Assembly (NCBI GenBank): GCA_016840645.1
Contig: JAEORY010000012.1
Location: forward strand, 1-22,682
Reading direction: 5' to 3'
DNA length: 22,682 nucleotides
DNA from: Candidatus Borrarchaeota archaeon
Lineage (GTDB): Archaea > Asgardarchaeota > Sifarchaeia > Borrarchaeales > Borrarchaeaceae
Positions 21,742-22,682 of the stretch are shown here, one piece after another. The notes beneath the pieces were generated by a model. The model was given only the letters and a program-made list of their open reading frames with translations. It made no database searches and was not told the origin of the DNA. The translations under genes and the position numbers were made by a program. How positions within the stretch are numbered: the first letter of the stretch is position 1; each line of letters opens with the position of its first letter.

Positions 21742-22682
21742 ATGACCCTAAGAGAGTTATTTTTAGTTCTAAACGGGGAGTATCCAACTTTAGCATTTTC
21801 AGAAGTCTTGGCTATTTTACAGGCTACCGAGATAAATTATTCGAATATAAAAGAATTTGATCAATTAATGAGAATCTCCACATCTATTGATAGCATAAAT
21901 GTAATTGCGCGGAGAAGTGCACTTGTACATTGTTGTTGTATTCAACTTTTTGAATCAGATAATAGTGTTGAAGAGATCCTAAATAAAGTAAAAGAAGCAT
22001 TGTTTGATTCTTCGTTAATATCAGGGAATAGCTTCGCATTGCGTATTAAAAGAATAAAGAATCACAGTTCACATATTGACAAAACAGACCTTGAACGAAA
22101 ACTTGGAGCAGTATTATTTAATCTTTTAAAGAAGGAAAACAGCGAGATAAAGGTTAATCTTGAAAAACCTGACATTAGTTTTTATGGCGTGCTTACAGAG
22201 AATAAGTTCTTTTTCGGAATTAGTATTTGGAAATCTGAGACATATTTTCAGAGATTTGATGCTCGAAGAGGACATAAAAGGGATTTTTTTCATCCAGGGA
22301 CATTAGAACCGAGATTAGCACGAGTATTGGTAAATCTTTCTCGCGCAAAAGAGGGAAGGTTGTTTCTAGATCCTTTTGTCGGCAGTGCGTCAACACTCAT
22401 TGAAGCTCGTTTGATTGGTGCAAATATAATTGGATGTGATATTCAAGAGAGAATGGTTCAAGGTGCACTCATTAATTTGCATCAGTTTCATCTTTCAGGA
22501 GATTTAATTTGCGCTGATGCACGTCAACTTCCCTTTAAGAATGATATTTATGCAATTGCTACGGATCCTCCCTACGGAAGATCATCTACTACAAAAGGGA
22601 TAGAAGTAAGTGTATTGATTCAATCTTTTTTTGAATCAGTAGCAGATATCTTGCAGAAAAGGAGGTATATTTGTATTTGTGC
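21742..22682 (+). CDS. tRNA (guanine10-N2)-dimethyltransferase Trm-G10 (cut by right edge)
   Basis: Trm-G10 methylates N2 of guanine 10 in tRNA with S-adenosylmethionine. The frame runs from ATG 21742 (or ATG 21733, three codons upstream) to the window edge without a stop: 313 codons. The N-terminal part (to about residue 150) corresponds to the THUMP tRNA-binding domain, and RRGHKRDFFHPGTLEPRLA is the linker typical of the family. The methyltransferase fold follows: DPFVGSASTLIEARLIGA (SAM-binding motif I), GCDIQERMVQGA, CADARQLPF and the catalytic ATDPPYGRSS (motif IV). Only the last strands and C-terminus are missing. The DPPYG catalytic form and THUMP-like front distinguish it from general N6-adenine enzymes. 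No clear ribosome site decides between the two starts. Confidence 0.9.
   Translation, partial: MTLRELFLVLNGEYPTLAFSEVLAILQATEINYSNIKEFDQLMRISTSIDSINVIARRSALVHCCCIQLFESDNSVEEILNKVKEALFDSSLISGNSFALRIKRIKNHSSHIDKTDLERKLGAVLFNLLKKENSEIKVNLEKPDISFYGVLTENKFFFGISIWKSETYFQRFDARRGHKRDFFHPGTLEPRLARVLVNLSRAKEGRLFLDPFVGSASTLIEARLIGANIIGCDIQERMVQGALINLHQFHLSGDLICADARQLPFKNDIYAIATDPPYGRSSTTKGIEVSVLIQSFFESVADILQKRRYICIC

Overview
The window is AT-rich and clearly archaeal. It encodes transcription factor B, Alba, Gar1, a 20S-type proteasome beta subunit, the KEOPS subunit Cgi121, an archaeal-type PRPP synthetase, Trm-G10 and a class III (pilin-type) signal peptide, and it has TATA boxes and Shine-Dalgarno sites of archaeal type. 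Two proteins look like relatives of eukaryotic factors: a PAC4-like proteasome assembly chaperone and a membrane protein resembling the translocon-associated protein beta subunit (TRAP-beta/SSR2). Together they make an Asgard archaeon the best guess. That is inference from remembered protein patterns; a TACK-group archaeon is not excluded.

Layout. 1-2222 (minus): a proteasome beta gene, an O6-alkylguanine-DNA alkyltransferase, the PAC4-like gene and the start of ubiX, which runs off the left edge; the last two overlap by ATGA. 2539-2653: an interrupted tRNA-Ser(UGA). 2719-3996 (minus): a polytopic GT-C-type glycosyltransferase. 4032-5409: an IS200/IS605-type element carrying tnpB but no tnpA. 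5541-6778: gar1 and tfb overlapping by GTGA, followed by a well-formed RNA-like structure at 6916-6986 with H/ACA-like geometry. 7448-11329: a very large TPR protein ending in a putative HEXXXH metallopeptidase domain. 11330-12408: AT-rich spacers with one small membrane protein and a possible nine-residue minus-strand microORF. 12409-17438: rtcA, a coiled-coil protein, hypF and alba. 17525-18802: divergent Cgi121 and purine phosphoribosyltransferase genes. 18964-19658 (minus): two small unknown genes and a pilin-like gene. 19966-21670: the TRAP-beta-like gene and prs. 21742-end: trm-G10, cut by the right edge.

Togetherness. Most genes are housekeeping. RNA processing and modification recur (Gar1, Cgi121 of KEOPS for t6A, Trm-G10, RtcA, an intron-containing tRNA). 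Protein quality control appears as proteasome beta, a probable assembly chaperone and the TPR-peptidase. Prs makes the PRPP used by the phosphoribosyltransferase. HypF implies a [NiFe]-hydrogenase encoded elsewhere. The features most worth a second look are the proteasome beta subunit with Ala in place of Thr1, the PAC4-like and TRAP-beta-like proteins, the TPR-HEXXXH protein, the H/ACA-like structure and the doubly interrupted tRNA.
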